Source: Flavimaribacter sp039888615
GTDB taxonomy: Bacteria > Pseudomonadota > Alphaproteobacteria > Rhizobiales > Rhizobiaceae
Strand: one strand, 5' to 3'
NCBI GenBank assembly: GCA_039888615.1
Contig: JBDQQS010000001.1
Length of the DNA: 64,000 bases
The notes below the pieces were generated by a model that did no database searches, was not told where the DNA came from, and saw only the letters and a list, made by a program, of their open reading frames with translations. The position numbers and the translations under genes are program-made. Below, piece by piece: positions 17,090 to 25,685 of the stretch (its first letter is position 1; each line of letters opens with the position of its first letter).

Positions 17090-19558
17090 ATGGTCAGGCT
17101 GATAGGATATCTCTTCGGGATTGGAACGGTGTTGTTCCTGATCGTCGCCGCGGGCGTTTGGGTATACGTGGGCAATATGACCCAGGACCTGCCGGACTAC
17201 GAGGTTCTCGCCAGCTACGAACCGCCGGTCACCACCCGCGTCCACGCCTCCGACGGCAGCCTGATGGCGGAATACGCCCGCGAGAGGCGTCTCTATCTGC
17301 CGATACAGGCGGTGCCGGACCGTGTGAAAGCCGCCTTTCTCTCCGCCGAAGACAAGAATTTCTACAGTCACCCGGGTCTCGACTACGGCGGCCTGATGCG
17401 CGCGATCGTCACCAATCTCCAGAATTATTCCTCCGGCAGCGGAAGGCTCGTCGGCGCCTCGACGATCACCCAGCAGGTCGCCAAGAACTTTCTGCTGACC
17501 TCGGAGCAGTCGATCGAGCGCAAGATCAAGGAAGCCGTTCTCGCTTTTCGCATCGAGCAGGCCTATTCCAAGGACCGGATTCTAGAGCTCTATCTCAACG
17601 AGATCCCGTTCGGCTTCAACTCCTACGGCATCGCGGGCGCCGCGTTGATCTATTTCAACAAATCCGTCAGCGAACTGACCCTGCCGGAAGCCGCTTACCT
17701 TGCCGCCCTGCCAAAAGGGCCGGCGAACTACCATCCCTATAGACACCCGGAAGCCGCCGTCGAGCGGCGCAACTGGGTGATCGACCGCATGGTTGAAAAC
17801 GGCTACGTCGATATGCAGGACGGGGAAGACGCCAAGGCCCAGCCGCTGGGCGTCAATCTGCGCCGCTTCGGCTCCTACCTGTTCGCATCCGACTATTTTT
17901 CGGAAGAAGTCAGACGCGAGATCATGGAGCGCTATGGCGAGAAGTCGCTGTACGAGGGTGGACTTTCCGTGCGTACGACGCTCGATCCGCACCTGCAGGA
18001 ACTGGCGCGCAAGGCGCTTCAGCGCGGCCTGATGAGCTATGATACAAAACGCGGCTTTCGCGGCCCTGTCGCGACTGTGGACGCCAGCGGCGACTGGGGC
18101 GTGGCGGTTTCGAAAGTCAAACCGCTGCGCGACCTGCCGGAATGGCAGCTTGGCGTCGTTCTCGAAGCAGGCGCCGATACGGCGCAACTTGGCCTGAGGC
18201 CGGTCACCACGGCGTCCGGCGAAGTCGACGATGCGCGTGAAACGGTTACTATTGCCGGCGCCGACATGGAATGGGCCTACCGGCTCAACAATGACGGGGC
18301 GACATCCAAGGCCAAAAGCGTTGCGGACATTCTGAAGGTAGGCGACGTCGTCTATGTCGAGGAGGTGCTGGGGGGCGAACAGGACGCCGCCAACAAGTAT
18401 GTCATGCGCCAGGTCCCGAAAGTGGAAGGCGCGATCGCCGCAATGGATCCTCATACAGGGCGCGTGCTCGCGCTGATCGGCGGGTTCTCATTCTCGAATT
18501 CACAATACAACCGCGCCACCCAGGCCATGCGTCAGCCGGGTTCCTCATTCAAACCCTTCGTTTACGCCGCGGCGCTGGACAATGGCTACAGCCCGGCGTC
18601 GGTGGTTCTTGACGCGCCAATACAGATTGTTTCGGGCAACGAGATCTGGGAGCCGAAGAACTATGGCGGCGGATCGGCCGGACCTTCGACGTTGAGGCTC
18701 GGCATTGAGCGGTCCCGCAACCTGATGACGGTGCGTCTCGCCAAGGATATGGGCATCGAACTCGTCGCCGAATATGCCGAGCGCTTCGGTATCTATGACG
18801 ACATGCCGCCTTATCTGCCGATGGCGCTGGGTTCGGGCGAAACGACGGTGCTGCGCATGGTGACCGCCTATGCGGTTCTGGCGAATGGCGGCAAGCAGAT
18901 AACCCCGTCGCTGATCGACCGGATTCAGGACAGATACGGCCATACGATCTACAAGCACGAAGACCGCCGCTGCGACGCGTGCAACGCCGAGGAATGGCAG
19001 AACCAGCCTGAGCCGGAGATCATCGACATGCGCGAGCAGGTGCTCGACCCGATGACCGCCTACCAGGTGACCTCGATGCTGGAAGGTGTTGTGACCCGCG
19101 GTACAGCGGCGAGCAAGGTCAATCTCGATCGGCCCGTCGCCGGCAAAACCGGCACGACCAACGAGGAAAAGGACGCCTGGTTCGTCGGCTACACGCCCGA
19201 TCTCGTCGCCGGCGTCTTTATTGGCTTCGACAATCCGACGCCCATGGGCCGGGGATCGACCGGCGGCGGCCTTGCCGCGCCTGTCTTCAACGAGTTCATG
19301 ACGGCGGCGCTGGAAGGCAGACAGCCGATAGGTTTCCGCATTCCTCCCGGTCTGAAGCTCATTCCGATCAACCGGAAGACCGGCATGGAAGCAAGAGCCG
19401 GCGACCCGGACGTGATCTACGAATCCTTCAAGCCTGGCACCGGACCGGCCGACTTCTTCTCTGTCATCGGCGCGGAATACGCCACCGGCGCCGAAATTCT
19501 CGATATCTCTCCGCAGGCGAACCGGGCTGTCGGCTCCGGGGCCGGAGGTCTTTACTGA
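17090..19558 (+). CDS. mrcA: Penicillin-binding protein 1A
   Basis: Bifunctional class A PBP, 822 residues, anchored by an N-terminal helix (about 7-28). The glycosyltransferase domain has EDKNFYSHPG (catalytic Glu), GASTITQQVAKN and KIKEAVLA. An OB-like insert follows. The transpeptidase domain carries the active-site SSFK (near 485), SRN, and KTGTT (near 685). It polymerises and cross-links peptidoglycan in the periplasm. It follows the amidase gene by about 175 bp and precedes prfB. Confidence 0.97.
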   Translation: MVRLIGYLFGIGTVLFLIVAAGVWVYVGNMTQDLPDYEVLASYEPPVTTRVHASDGSLMAEYARERRLYLPIQAVPDRVKAAFLSAEDKNFYSHPGLDYGGLMRAIVTNLQNYSSGSGRLVGASTITQQVAKNFLLTSEQSIERKIKEAVLAFRIEQAYSKDRILELYLNEIPFGFNSYGIAGAALIYFNKSVSELTLPEAAYLAALPKGPANYHPYRHPEAAVERRNWVIDRMVENGYVDMQDGEDAKAQPLGVNLRRFGSYLFASDYFSEEVRREIMERYGEKSLYEGGLSVRTTLDPHLQELARKALQRGLMSYDTKRGFRGPVATVDASGDWGVAVSKVKPLRDLPEWQLGVVLEAGADTAQLGLRPVTTASGEVDDARETVTIAGADMEWAYRLNNDGATSKAKSVADILKVGDVVYVEEVLGGEQDAANKYVMRQVPKVEGAIAAMDPHTGRVLALIGGFSFSNSQYNRATQAMRQPGSSFKPFVYAAALDNGYSPASVVLDAPIQIVSGNEIWEPKNYGGGSAGPSTLRLGIERSRNLMTVRLAKDMGIELVAEYAERFGIYDDMPPYLPMALGSGETTVLRMVTAYAVLANGGKQITPSLIDRIQDRYGHTIYKHEDRRCDACNAEEWQNQPEPEIIDMREQVLDPMTAYQVTSMLEGVVTRGTAASKVNLDRPVAGKTGTTNEEKDAWFVGYTPDLVAGVFIGFDNPTPMGRGSTGGGLAAPVFNEFMTAALEGRQPIGFRIPPGLKLIPINRKTGMEARAGDPDVIYESFKPGTGPADFFSVIGAEYATGAEILDISPQANRAVGSGAGGLY

Positions 19559-19670
19559 TCTGATCAACGGCGCGACGGACAGAGCCCTTTTCTATGAAAT
19601 TGAAAGGGGCTATGGTCAGCCCGATTCCGCCTGAGTGCGGCCACACACTTTCAAGAAACCAGGGAATATC

Positions 19671-20799
19671 ATGCGTTCGGAAATTCAGTCTCTCGTCGAC
19701 GAAATCAAGCAGGCCATTAGCCTGCTGAGGAGGCATCTTTGACTGGGAACCGGCTCTCAAACGACTGGAATTCCTGAACGTCAAGGCTGAAGATCCGGAT
19801 ATCTGGAACGATCCGCAGGAAGCGCAGAATCTGATGCGCGAGCGTCAGCAACTCGAAGAGCGGATCAACGGTCTGCGCGATCTCGAAACCCGGCTTGAAG
19901 ACAATATAGGCCTCATCGAACTCGGTGAAGAAGAGGGCGACGGCGACGTCGTGACTGAAGCCGAGGACGCGCTGCGCGCGATGAAGTCCGATATCGAGCG
20001 CCAGCAGATCGAATTGCTGCTCTCGGGCGAGGCGGACGAGAACGACACATATCTTGAAATCCACTCCGGCGCCGGCGGCACGGAGAGCCAAGACTGGGCC
20101 AACATGCTGTTGCGCATGTATTCCCGCTGGGCGGAAAAGAACAAGATGAGGGTGGAGATCCTCGAAATCCACGACGGCGAAGAGGCAGGCATCAAGTCGG
20201 TGACGATGCTGGTCAAGGGCCACAACGCCTATGGCTGGCTAAAGACCGAATCCGGCGTGCACAGGTTGGTGAGAATTTCGCCATTCGACAGCCAGGCGAG
20301 ACGCCACACTTCGTTCTCATCCGTATGGGTCTATCCGGTGATTGACGATTCGATTGAAATCGACATTCCGGATTCCGATGTGCGTATCGACACCTACCGC
20401 GCGTCCGGCGCCGGTGGACAGCACGTCAACACGACCGACTCAGCGGTGCGCATCACCCATATTCCGACCAATATCGTCGTGCAGTGCCAGAACGAACGTT
20501 CGCAGCACAAGAACCGCGCGACAGCCTGGGAAATGCTGCGCTCGCGCCTCTACGAAGAAGAGTTGAAGCGCCGCGAGGACGCCGCCAGCGAGCAGGAAGC
20601 CTCAAAGACCGATATCGGTTGGGGCCACCAGATCCGCTCCTACGTGCTGCAACCCTATCAGCTTGTGAAGGATCTTCGCACCGGCGTGGAAAGCACGAGC
20701 CCCCAGGACGTGCTGGACGGTTCGCTTGACGAGTTCATGGAAGCGGCGCTCGCCCACCGCGTCCATGGCGGCGACGAGGTGGTTGAGGATATCGCCTGA
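19671..20799 (+). CDS. prfB: Peptide chain release factor 2 (programmed +1 frameshift)
   Basis: Recognises UGA and UAA stop codons. Translation starts at ATG 19671 and meets an in-frame TGA at 19740-19742 after 23 codons; the context CTTTGAC, with AGGAGG six bases before it, is the classical autoregulatory +1 frameshift site. After the shift the protein continues with DWEPALKRLEFLN to the stop at 20797-20799, giving about 375 residues. The RF2 tripeptide SPF (in VRISPFDSQ) and the catalytic GGQ (in GAGGQHVN) are present. It must be annotated as a joined CDS; a simple ORF call begins too late. Confidence 0.96.
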
Positions 20800-20812
20800 T
20801 AAGGCTGCGGGA

Positions 20813-21313
20813 TCAGTTGCTCGCCGGCAGGAATTCGTGATCGCCGAACTCGTCGACAAAGAGCTCCCAGGTGTCTGGTTCCGTGATGGACGGGTCTTCC
20901 TTCAGGTAAACATAGGTGACGAAACCGGCGTTTTCCGACACGCCGGTGGAGTTTTCCGGCCGCATGTCGGTGATGTAGGCGCTCATGTCGGTCAGTTCCT
21001 GTATCTCGCTTGTATCGAGAACGGTCGGGCTGCCGTCCGAGAGACCAAGCTTCTGCAGATAGAGCCTTGAGGTGTTGTCCTGCGAGCGAACCGCGACGGC
21101 GCGGTAATACCCGCTGCCGGCGTCGCCGTCGGCTGAACTCTCCCATCGACCGCCGCTCACCACGGCAACCACTTTTGGTGACAGGGCGTCGGCGGCTTCG
21201 CGCGCATTCTCTTGCGCCACCGCGATGGTAGCGGGACCGCAAGCGAGAAAAAGGGACAGAAGGGCTGCGCGCGCGCTGGACTTCAAATCGGAGGGTAGGG
21301 GGGTAGTTGGCAT
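20813..21313 (-). CDS. Conserved secreted protein of unknown function
   Basis: 166 residues with a signal peptide (hydrophobic RAALLSLFLACGPATIAVA, cleavage near AVAQE at about residue 33). The mature part has no motif I recognise; it is acidic, lacks further membrane segments and ends FGDHEFLPASN. It lies convergent to prfB, 13 bp from its stop, and downstream of nadK on the same strand but about 85 bp away. A periplasmic location is inferred from the signal alone. Confidence 0.75.
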   Translation of the reverse strand: MPTTPLPSDLKSSARAALLSLFLACGPATIAVAQENAREAADALSPKVVAVVSGGRWESSADGDAGSGYYRAVAVRSQDNTSRLYLQKLGLSDGSPTVLDTSEIQELTDMSAYITDMRPENSTGVSENAGFVTYVYLKEDPSITEPDTWELFVDEFGDHEFLPASN

Positions 21314-21399
21314 TTCGGCCTCCCGGGCTGTTTTCCTGATTCAGGGCCTGTAAGCGCCTTCTATAGCACAACAATGCGACCGAAACCGATCCTTCGCGA

Positions 21400-22173
21400 C
21401 TAATAGAGGAACTGTTCGGCCAGGATTCTGTCTTCCCAACTGTGATCCGGATCCGAGAGGATTTTGACCGTGACTTCGCTGGATTCGCGGATGCTAACGT
21501 TGACGACAGATTTGACTTCCGTGTGGTCCGCAACGGCGTTGACAGGTCGTTTCCTGTTTTCCAAAATCTCGATATCGACCTTCACGCGGTTGGGCAGAAG
21601 CGCGCCGCGCCAGCGCCGCGGACGAAACGCGCTGACCGGCGTGAGGGCGAGCAGAGGCGCCTCCAGCGGCAGGATCGGCCCGTGCGCCGAGAGATTATAG
21701 GCGGTCGAACCCGCTGGCGTAGCAACCATGACGCCATCGCAGATGAGTTCCTCGAGGCGTTCGCGCCCGTCGACCAACACGCGCAGTTTGGCCGCCTGAT
21801 AGGACTGCCTGAGCAAGGAGACCTCGTTGATTGCGTAGGCCGCTGTTTCGTTTCCTTGCGTGTCGGTCGCGACCATTTTGAGTGGATGGATGTTATGCTT
21901 CACGGCGTCCGCGATGCGTTCGATCAGTCCCTGTTCGTGATATTCATTGAGGAGAAAGCCGACCGAGCCGCGGTTCATGCCGTAGAGCAGTTTGTCGGCA
22001 TGCATGTTCTCGTGCAGCATTTGCAGCATGAAGCCGTCGCCGCCGAGGACAACGATCACATCGGCCTGTTCCGGGTCCGTCTGGCCGTAGAGAGCAGCGA
22101 GCTTCTTCGCCGCGCGCCGCGCGCTGTCGGATTCGCTGCATACAAACGCCAGGGACGGTGTCCAGCCTGTCAT
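21400..22173 (-). CDS. nadK: NAD kinase
   Basis: ATP-dependent phosphorylation of NAD to NADP. 257 residues from the ATG at 22173, which matches the short N-terminus of alphaproteobacterial NAD kinases; an upstream in-frame start at 22227 adds 18 non-conserved residues. Signatures: VVLGGDGFMLQ (GGDG motif, catalytic Asp), NRGSVGFLLNEY, NEVSLLRQS, and DGVMVATPAGSTAYNLSAHGPI. The gene reads away from the tRNA and the integrated element. Confidence 0.96.
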   Translation of the reverse strand: MTGWTPSLAFVCSESDSARRAAKKLAALYGQTDPEQADVIVVLGGDGFMLQMLHENMHADKLLYGMNRGSVGFLLNEYHEQGLIERIADAVKHNIHPLKMVATDTQGNETAAYAINEVSLLRQSYQAAKLRVLVDGRERLEELICDGVMVATPAGSTAYNLSAHGPILPLEAPLLALTPVSAFRPRRWRGALLPNRVKVDIEILENRKRPVNAVADHTEVKSVVNVSIRESSEVTVKILSDPDHSWEDRILAEQFLY

Positions 22174-22271
22174 GATTGATTCCTCAAGAACTCTTTCTAG
22201 GATGGCGTTCGGCGATCGCGGATACAAGGGCTATCGGTTACAGCGATTAAGGATTGTCTAATTTCGACGAT

Positions 22272-22300
22272 TTTAACTTTACACACTTTTCGATTATGAT
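22272..22300 (+). promoter_or_regulatory. Sigma-70 type promoter of tRNA-Thr
   Basis: A TTTAAC -35-like hexamer and a TATGAT -10 hexamer are 17 bp apart, with the -10 ending 14 bp before the tRNA. This fits direct transcription of the tRNA gene. Confidence 0.55.
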
Positions 22301-22314
22301 AAGTGCACCGCATT

Positions 22315-22390
22315 GCCCTTGTAGCTCAGTTGGTAGAGCATCTGATTTGTAATCAGGAGGTCGGGAGTTCGAGTCTCTCCGGGGGCACCA
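22315..22390 (+). tRNA. tRNA-Thr (anticodon UGU)
   Basis: 76-nt cloverleaf with encoded CCA. The acceptor GCCCTTG pairs with CGGGGGC; the D arm is AGCTCAGTTGGTAGAGC; the anticodon stem TCTGA/TCAGG encloses the loop TTTGTAA, giving anticodon TGT; the T arm is GGGAG TTCGAGT CTCTC. Its last 23 bases are the left attachment site of the phage-like element, and the gene remains intact after integration. Confidence 0.97.
22368..22390 (+). repeat. attL core of the integrated element (tRNA-Thr 3' end)
   Basis: 23-bp sequence from TTCGAGTC to GCACCA, identical to 42091-42113 and diverging immediately on both sides. It covers part of the T arm, the 3' acceptor strand and CCA, a usual target of tyrosine integrases. 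Confidence 0.93.
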
Positions 22391-22460
22391 CCTTAACTCA
22401 TTGAAAATTAAATAAACCCTTGCAAGGCAAGGGGTTTAGCTGCATAGAATTGCCCCATAA

Positions 22461-22473
22461 TTGCTACACAATT
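22461..22473 (+). repeat. Putative integrase arm-type site, left
   Basis: TTGCTACACAATT here matches TTGCTACATAATT at 42019-42031 at 12 of 13 positions. It lies 71 bp inside attL, just before the integrase start. Similar sites near both ends of an element are typical of integrase arm binding. Confidence 0.45.
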
Positions 22474-22483
22474 GGGGTTCGCT

Positions 22484-24028
22484 ATGACCAAAGGGCCAGT
22501 TAAGCGCGGCGGCAACTATCATGCACGCAAGAGAGTTCCGGATGACGTACGCGAGATCATCGGAAAAAATGAACTCTGGCAGTCTTTGAAAACTGGTAGC
22601 AGGCGCGAGGCAAACGCGCGCCTGCCGTTCGTGTTAGCTGATTTTGAACGTACGATTACAGCCGCACGGGCAAAGCTGCACGGAAGCGAGTCGCCCATTT
22701 CTTCTAGCGAATGGAAACACCCGTTGACGGTGCAGGAGATGGCCAGCCTTCACTATGCAAGGCAGATCAAGCATGACGAGAACATCAGAGATAGCGGCGG
22801 CTTTGATTTCCTGAACGCAATGGGCGGATACAGAGAGAGGTTGCAACTGATTGCATCGGGCAGGGCGACCGATCAGCAAATATATCACTGTGTCCCGGTA
22901 GCAATGCAAATCGGCGTATTCAGAGACAATGGAAATCACGATCTGATTGAAGGTTCTCCAAAATGGCGGCACCTTGCTAGATCGATTGCAGCGGCATGGC
23001 TTGAATCTTTCAAGCGATCAGCAGAACGCGACGTAGGCGATTTTAGCGGCCAGCCGCAACACCCAGACATAGACGTTAACGCCAACATTGAACCGCCTTT
23101 GTCGATCCGGGAATTGTTCAATGAATACTGCGATGAGCGTGAGCGACTAGGAATAAGCCCAAAAACCCGATTGCGATGGACGCCTGCTATCGAGTCCCTG
23201 ATTAAGTTCATCAAGCATGACAACGCCCGTAAGCTAACCAAAAAGCAGGTGATCGACTGGAAGAACAAGCAGCTTGGCGAATGGAAGGTTGCCACGGTCA
23301 AGCGGGTTCATCTGGCGGCGGTCAATGCAGTGTTCACCTGGGCGGTAGAAAACGACAGAATAGCCAGCAATCCAGTTACCGGCGTCCGTATGTCGGTTCC
23401 GAAGGAAGCCCGTAGTCGGGAAAAAGGATTTCGCGACGATGAGGCATTGGCGATATTACGCGCTTCACGCAATCACAAACGAAGCAAAAAGGAAGCCGCA
23501 AAGACTGCGGCGGCGAAGCAATGGGTGCCGATCCTATGCGCCCATACAGGCGCGCGGGTGACGGAGATCGTTCAACTTAGAAAGCAGGATGTTTTCGAGC
23601 GCGACGGAATTACCGCAATCCGGATCACAGGAGAGGCGGGTGCGATAAAGGAACGTCACTACAAAGACGTGCCACTACACCCGCAACTAATCACGGAAGG
23701 ATTTGTAGATTTTATCGAACGATCGCCAGAGGGTTATCTGTTTATCGAAGTTACGCATGGTGAAGATGTAGGTCTGAAAGCTGATAGCAAAGCGGGTGAC
23801 GTTCGCAGATGGCTGAAAGAACATGGATTGGTTCCGGAGGGTATGCAGGCGCATCACGGATGGCGGCACCGGTTCAACACGATTTCATGGGAGCACGGAT
23901 TAAATGCTCGCGTGGTTGACGCGATTCAGGGACACGCTCCCCGTACTGCGGGTGAGAACTACGGCGACGTGACGTTGAAGGCCCGGTATCGCGAGATTAA
24001 GAAAATGCCCTCATACGATCTCAAATAG
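22484..24028 (+). CDS. int: Tyrosine-type site-specific integrase
   Basis: 514 residues from the ATG at 22484. The N-terminus resembles the DUF6538 segment of phage integrases (YHARKRVPDDVREIIG, SRREAN). A SAM-like core-binding domain (about 205-300) precedes the catalytic domain with R in HTGARVTEI, the H-x-x-R pair in HHGWRHRF and the nucleophile Tyr in GENYGDV. It should catalyse integration at the tRNA-Thr 3' end and, with an excisionase, excision; no excisionase gene is recognisable. It reads away from attL into the structural operon. Confidence 0.95.
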   Translation: MTKGPVKRGGNYHARKRVPDDVREIIGKNELWQSLKTGSRREANARLPFVLADFERTITAARAKLHGSESPISSSEWKHPLTVQEMASLHYARQIKHDENIRDSGGFDFLNAMGGYRERLQLIASGRATDQQIYHCVPVAMQIGVFRDNGNHDLIEGSPKWRHLARSIAAAWLESFKRSAERDVGDFSGQPQHPDIDVNANIEPPLSIRELFNEYCDERERLGISPKTRLRWTPAIESLIKFIKHDNARKLTKKQVIDWKNKQLGEWKVATVKRVHLAAVNAVFTWAVENDRIASNPVTGVRMSVPKEARSREKGFRDDEALAILRASRNHKRSKKEAAKTAAAKQWVPILCAHTGARVTEIVQLRKQDVFERDGITAIRITGEAGAIKERHYKDVPLHPQLITEGFVDFIERSPEGYLFIEVTHGEDVGLKADSKAGDVRRWLKEHGLVPEGMQAHHGWRHRFNTISWEHGLNARVVDAIQGHAPRTAGENYGDVTLKARYREIKKMPSYDLK

Positions 24029-24061
24029 TTGCAACTGCAACTTTTTAGTTGCGTCTGCAAC
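24028..24061. promoter_or_regulatory. Two tandem GTTGC-N4-GCAAC palindromes (operator-like)
   Basis: GTTGCAACTGCAAC at 24028-24041 and GTTGCGTCTGCAAC at 24048-24061 are each perfect 5+5 palindromes with a 4-bp centre, repeated at exactly 20 bp, so both fall on the same helix face. They begin on the integrase stop codon and precede the portal gene. No regulator gene is visible in the element. Confidence 0.6.
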
Positions 24062-24064
24062 TAT

Positions 24065-24111
24065 CATATGGGAAAATATTCCTAATTGCTAAATTAGGAA
24101 CCTCCCATATG
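24065..24111 (+). promoter_or_regulatory. Nested hairpin covering the portal gene ribosome site and start codon
   Basis: Outer arms CATATGGGA (24065-24073) and TCCCATATG (24103-24111) enclose inner arms TTCCTAATT (24079-24087) and AATTAGGAA (24092-24100). The portal ATG (24109-24111) lies in the outer arm, and the AGGA ribosome site in the inner arm. A transcript entering from the integrase gene would hide both. Confidence 0.6.
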
Positions 24112-25368
24112 GCGCTTGAAGCGCTCCGAAAATCACTGGCGAGTTACATCGCGCCGAAGCATTTGGAGCAAAAAGAAGCTCCCAATACCTTCGGTCTCGA
24201 TTGGCTTCTGACCCCGAATACACAATCGGGACCAGTAGTCTCGCCACAATCGGCCATGACGGTTCCAGCGGTAAAGGCATGTGTTGAGCTGATCGCAACT
24301 TCGATTGGTACTATGCCAGTTAAAGTGTTCAAACGACTTCCCGATGGCTCCAAGGAAGTCGCAACCGATCATCCCGCCTATCGTCTGGTGCATCGCACTG
24401 CAAACGAATATCAATCGGCGGGTAAACTCCGCCAACTGCTCGCTCTCGACGCCCTTCTGTACGGCAATGGAATTGCCTTTCCGGTTCGGGTTGATAGTCG
24501 TGTAATTGACATGGTGCGCATCGATCCCCGATCGGTGCAGATTACACCGCACCAAACTACCGGCGCACCAATCTACACGGTCTACAAGGACCAGCAGAAC
24601 CGCAAGGTGCAGGGTGTCTATTCTGCCAGAGACATCATTCACATTGCTGCCCCGACATCGTTTGATGGCATCTCTGGTGTCTCTCCCGTGTATCTGAATC
24701 GAGAAGCTATCGGGCTGGCAATCACACTGGAAGCGCACGCTGCGCGACTATTCGGAAACGGCGCAAAACCATCTGGTGTTCTGAAATTCGCCCGCCAACT
24801 CACCTCAGAAGCCATCGATCGAATCCGCACCAGTTGGAAGGCTGGTCATAGCGGATCAGAATCCGGCGGCACCGCTATTCTTGAAGAGGGTGCTGACTTT
24901 CAGCAACTTGCCCTGTCCAGCGTCGATGCTCAATTTGCCGAAATGCGCACCGCACAAGGCTATGAGATTTGTCGTGCATTCAACATGCCGCCTGTCATGG
25001 TCGGCATCACCGATCGCGCGACATGGGGAAATGCGGAAACTCAAAACCGACAATACCTGAAGTTCTGCCTCCGGCCTTGGATGGCTGAGTTCAAATCCGC
25101 CTACGAACGCCAGCTTCTCACGGAAGACGAAGCCGAAACGCATGTCATCGATTTTGTCACCGAAGACCTAGAGAAGGCAGACCTTGCCGCTCGTGCCGAA
25201 AGCTACACGAAGCTGCGATCGGCAGGAGTGATCACCGGCAACGACGCAAGGCGCGCCGAAAACCTTCCCGCCCTTCCGGACGGCGACACGCTCGCATCTC
25301 CCTACACCACGTCGAACAACGCGCCCGTGAACGACAACAGCCCGGACGAAGAGGCGCAAGCAGCATGA
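24109..25368 (+). CDS. HK97-family phage portal protein
   Basis: Dodecameric ring through which DNA enters the procapsid. 419 residues; the family pattern includes TVPAVKACVELIATSIGTMPVKVF (here split by short variation), LLYGNGIAFPVR, DIIHIAAPTSFDGISGVSP, and NMPPVMVGI followed by QYLKFCLRPWMAEF. The start is the ATG at 24109; the frame upstream to 24049 is regulatory sequence. It is the first structural gene after int and shares an ATGA overlap with the next gene. Terminase genes, which usually precede portal, are 11 kb downstream instead. Confidence 0.93.
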   Translation: MALEALRKSLASYIAPKHLEQKEAPNTFGLDWLLTPNTQSGPVVSPQSAMTVPAVKACVELIATSIGTMPVKVFKRLPDGSKEVATDHPAYRLVHRTANEYQSAGKLRQLLALDALLYGNGIAFPVRVDSRVIDMVRIDPRSVQITPHQTTGAPIYTVYKDQQNRKVQGVYSARDIIHIAAPTSFDGISGVSPVYLNREAIGLAITLEAHAARLFGNGAKPSGVLKFARQLTSEAIDRIRTSWKAGHSGSESGGTAILEEGADFQQLALSSVDAQFAEMRTAQGYEICRAFNMPPVMVGITDRATWGNAETQNRQYLKFCLRPWMAEFKSAYERQLLTEDEAETHVIDFVTEDLEKADLAARAESYTKLRSAGVITGNDARRAENLPALPDGDTLASPYTTSNNAPVNDNSPDEEAQAA

Positions 25369-25685
25369 CACCGCTAGTTCGATTTTTCGGTGAGGGCGAC
25401 CAGAATTTCGCTCTCACCCCCGAAACGATTCTGGAACTGGAACGCGTCACCGACAGCGGCATAGGCGTCCTGTGTTGGCGACTGTTCAAAAGCCAGTTCG
25501 GCCTTGCCGATATCCAGCACACACTTCGTCTCTCTCTGATCGGCGGCGGCAAAGATCCGAAGCAAGCCGCCGAACTGGTCAACGCCTATGTCGGCATGCG
25601 CCCGCTCGAGGAAAGCTTGGCGCTTGCGGTCGATGTTCTCCACCAACTGTATTTCGGAAAGGTCGAATCCAATGAATCGAATTGA
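25365..25685 (+). CDS. GTA-gp10-like small protein (tail assembly chaperone family)
   Basis: 106 residues resembling the gene transfer agent gp10 / Phage_TAC family: FFGEGDQNFALTPETILELERVTDSGIGVL, then ADIQHTLRLSLIGGG and AAELVNAYVGMRPLEESLALAVDVL. These proteins usually help assemble the tail around the tape measure, and are usually found beside tail genes. Here it sits between portal and the capsid gene, an odd place. It overlaps the portal stop (ATGA) and the capsid gene start by about 14 bp. Confidence 0.7.
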   Translation: MTPLVRFFGEGDQNFALTPETILELERVTDSGIGVLCWRLFKSQFGLADIQHTLRLSLIGGGKDPKQAAELVNAYVGMRPLEESLALAVDVLHQLYFGKVESNESN

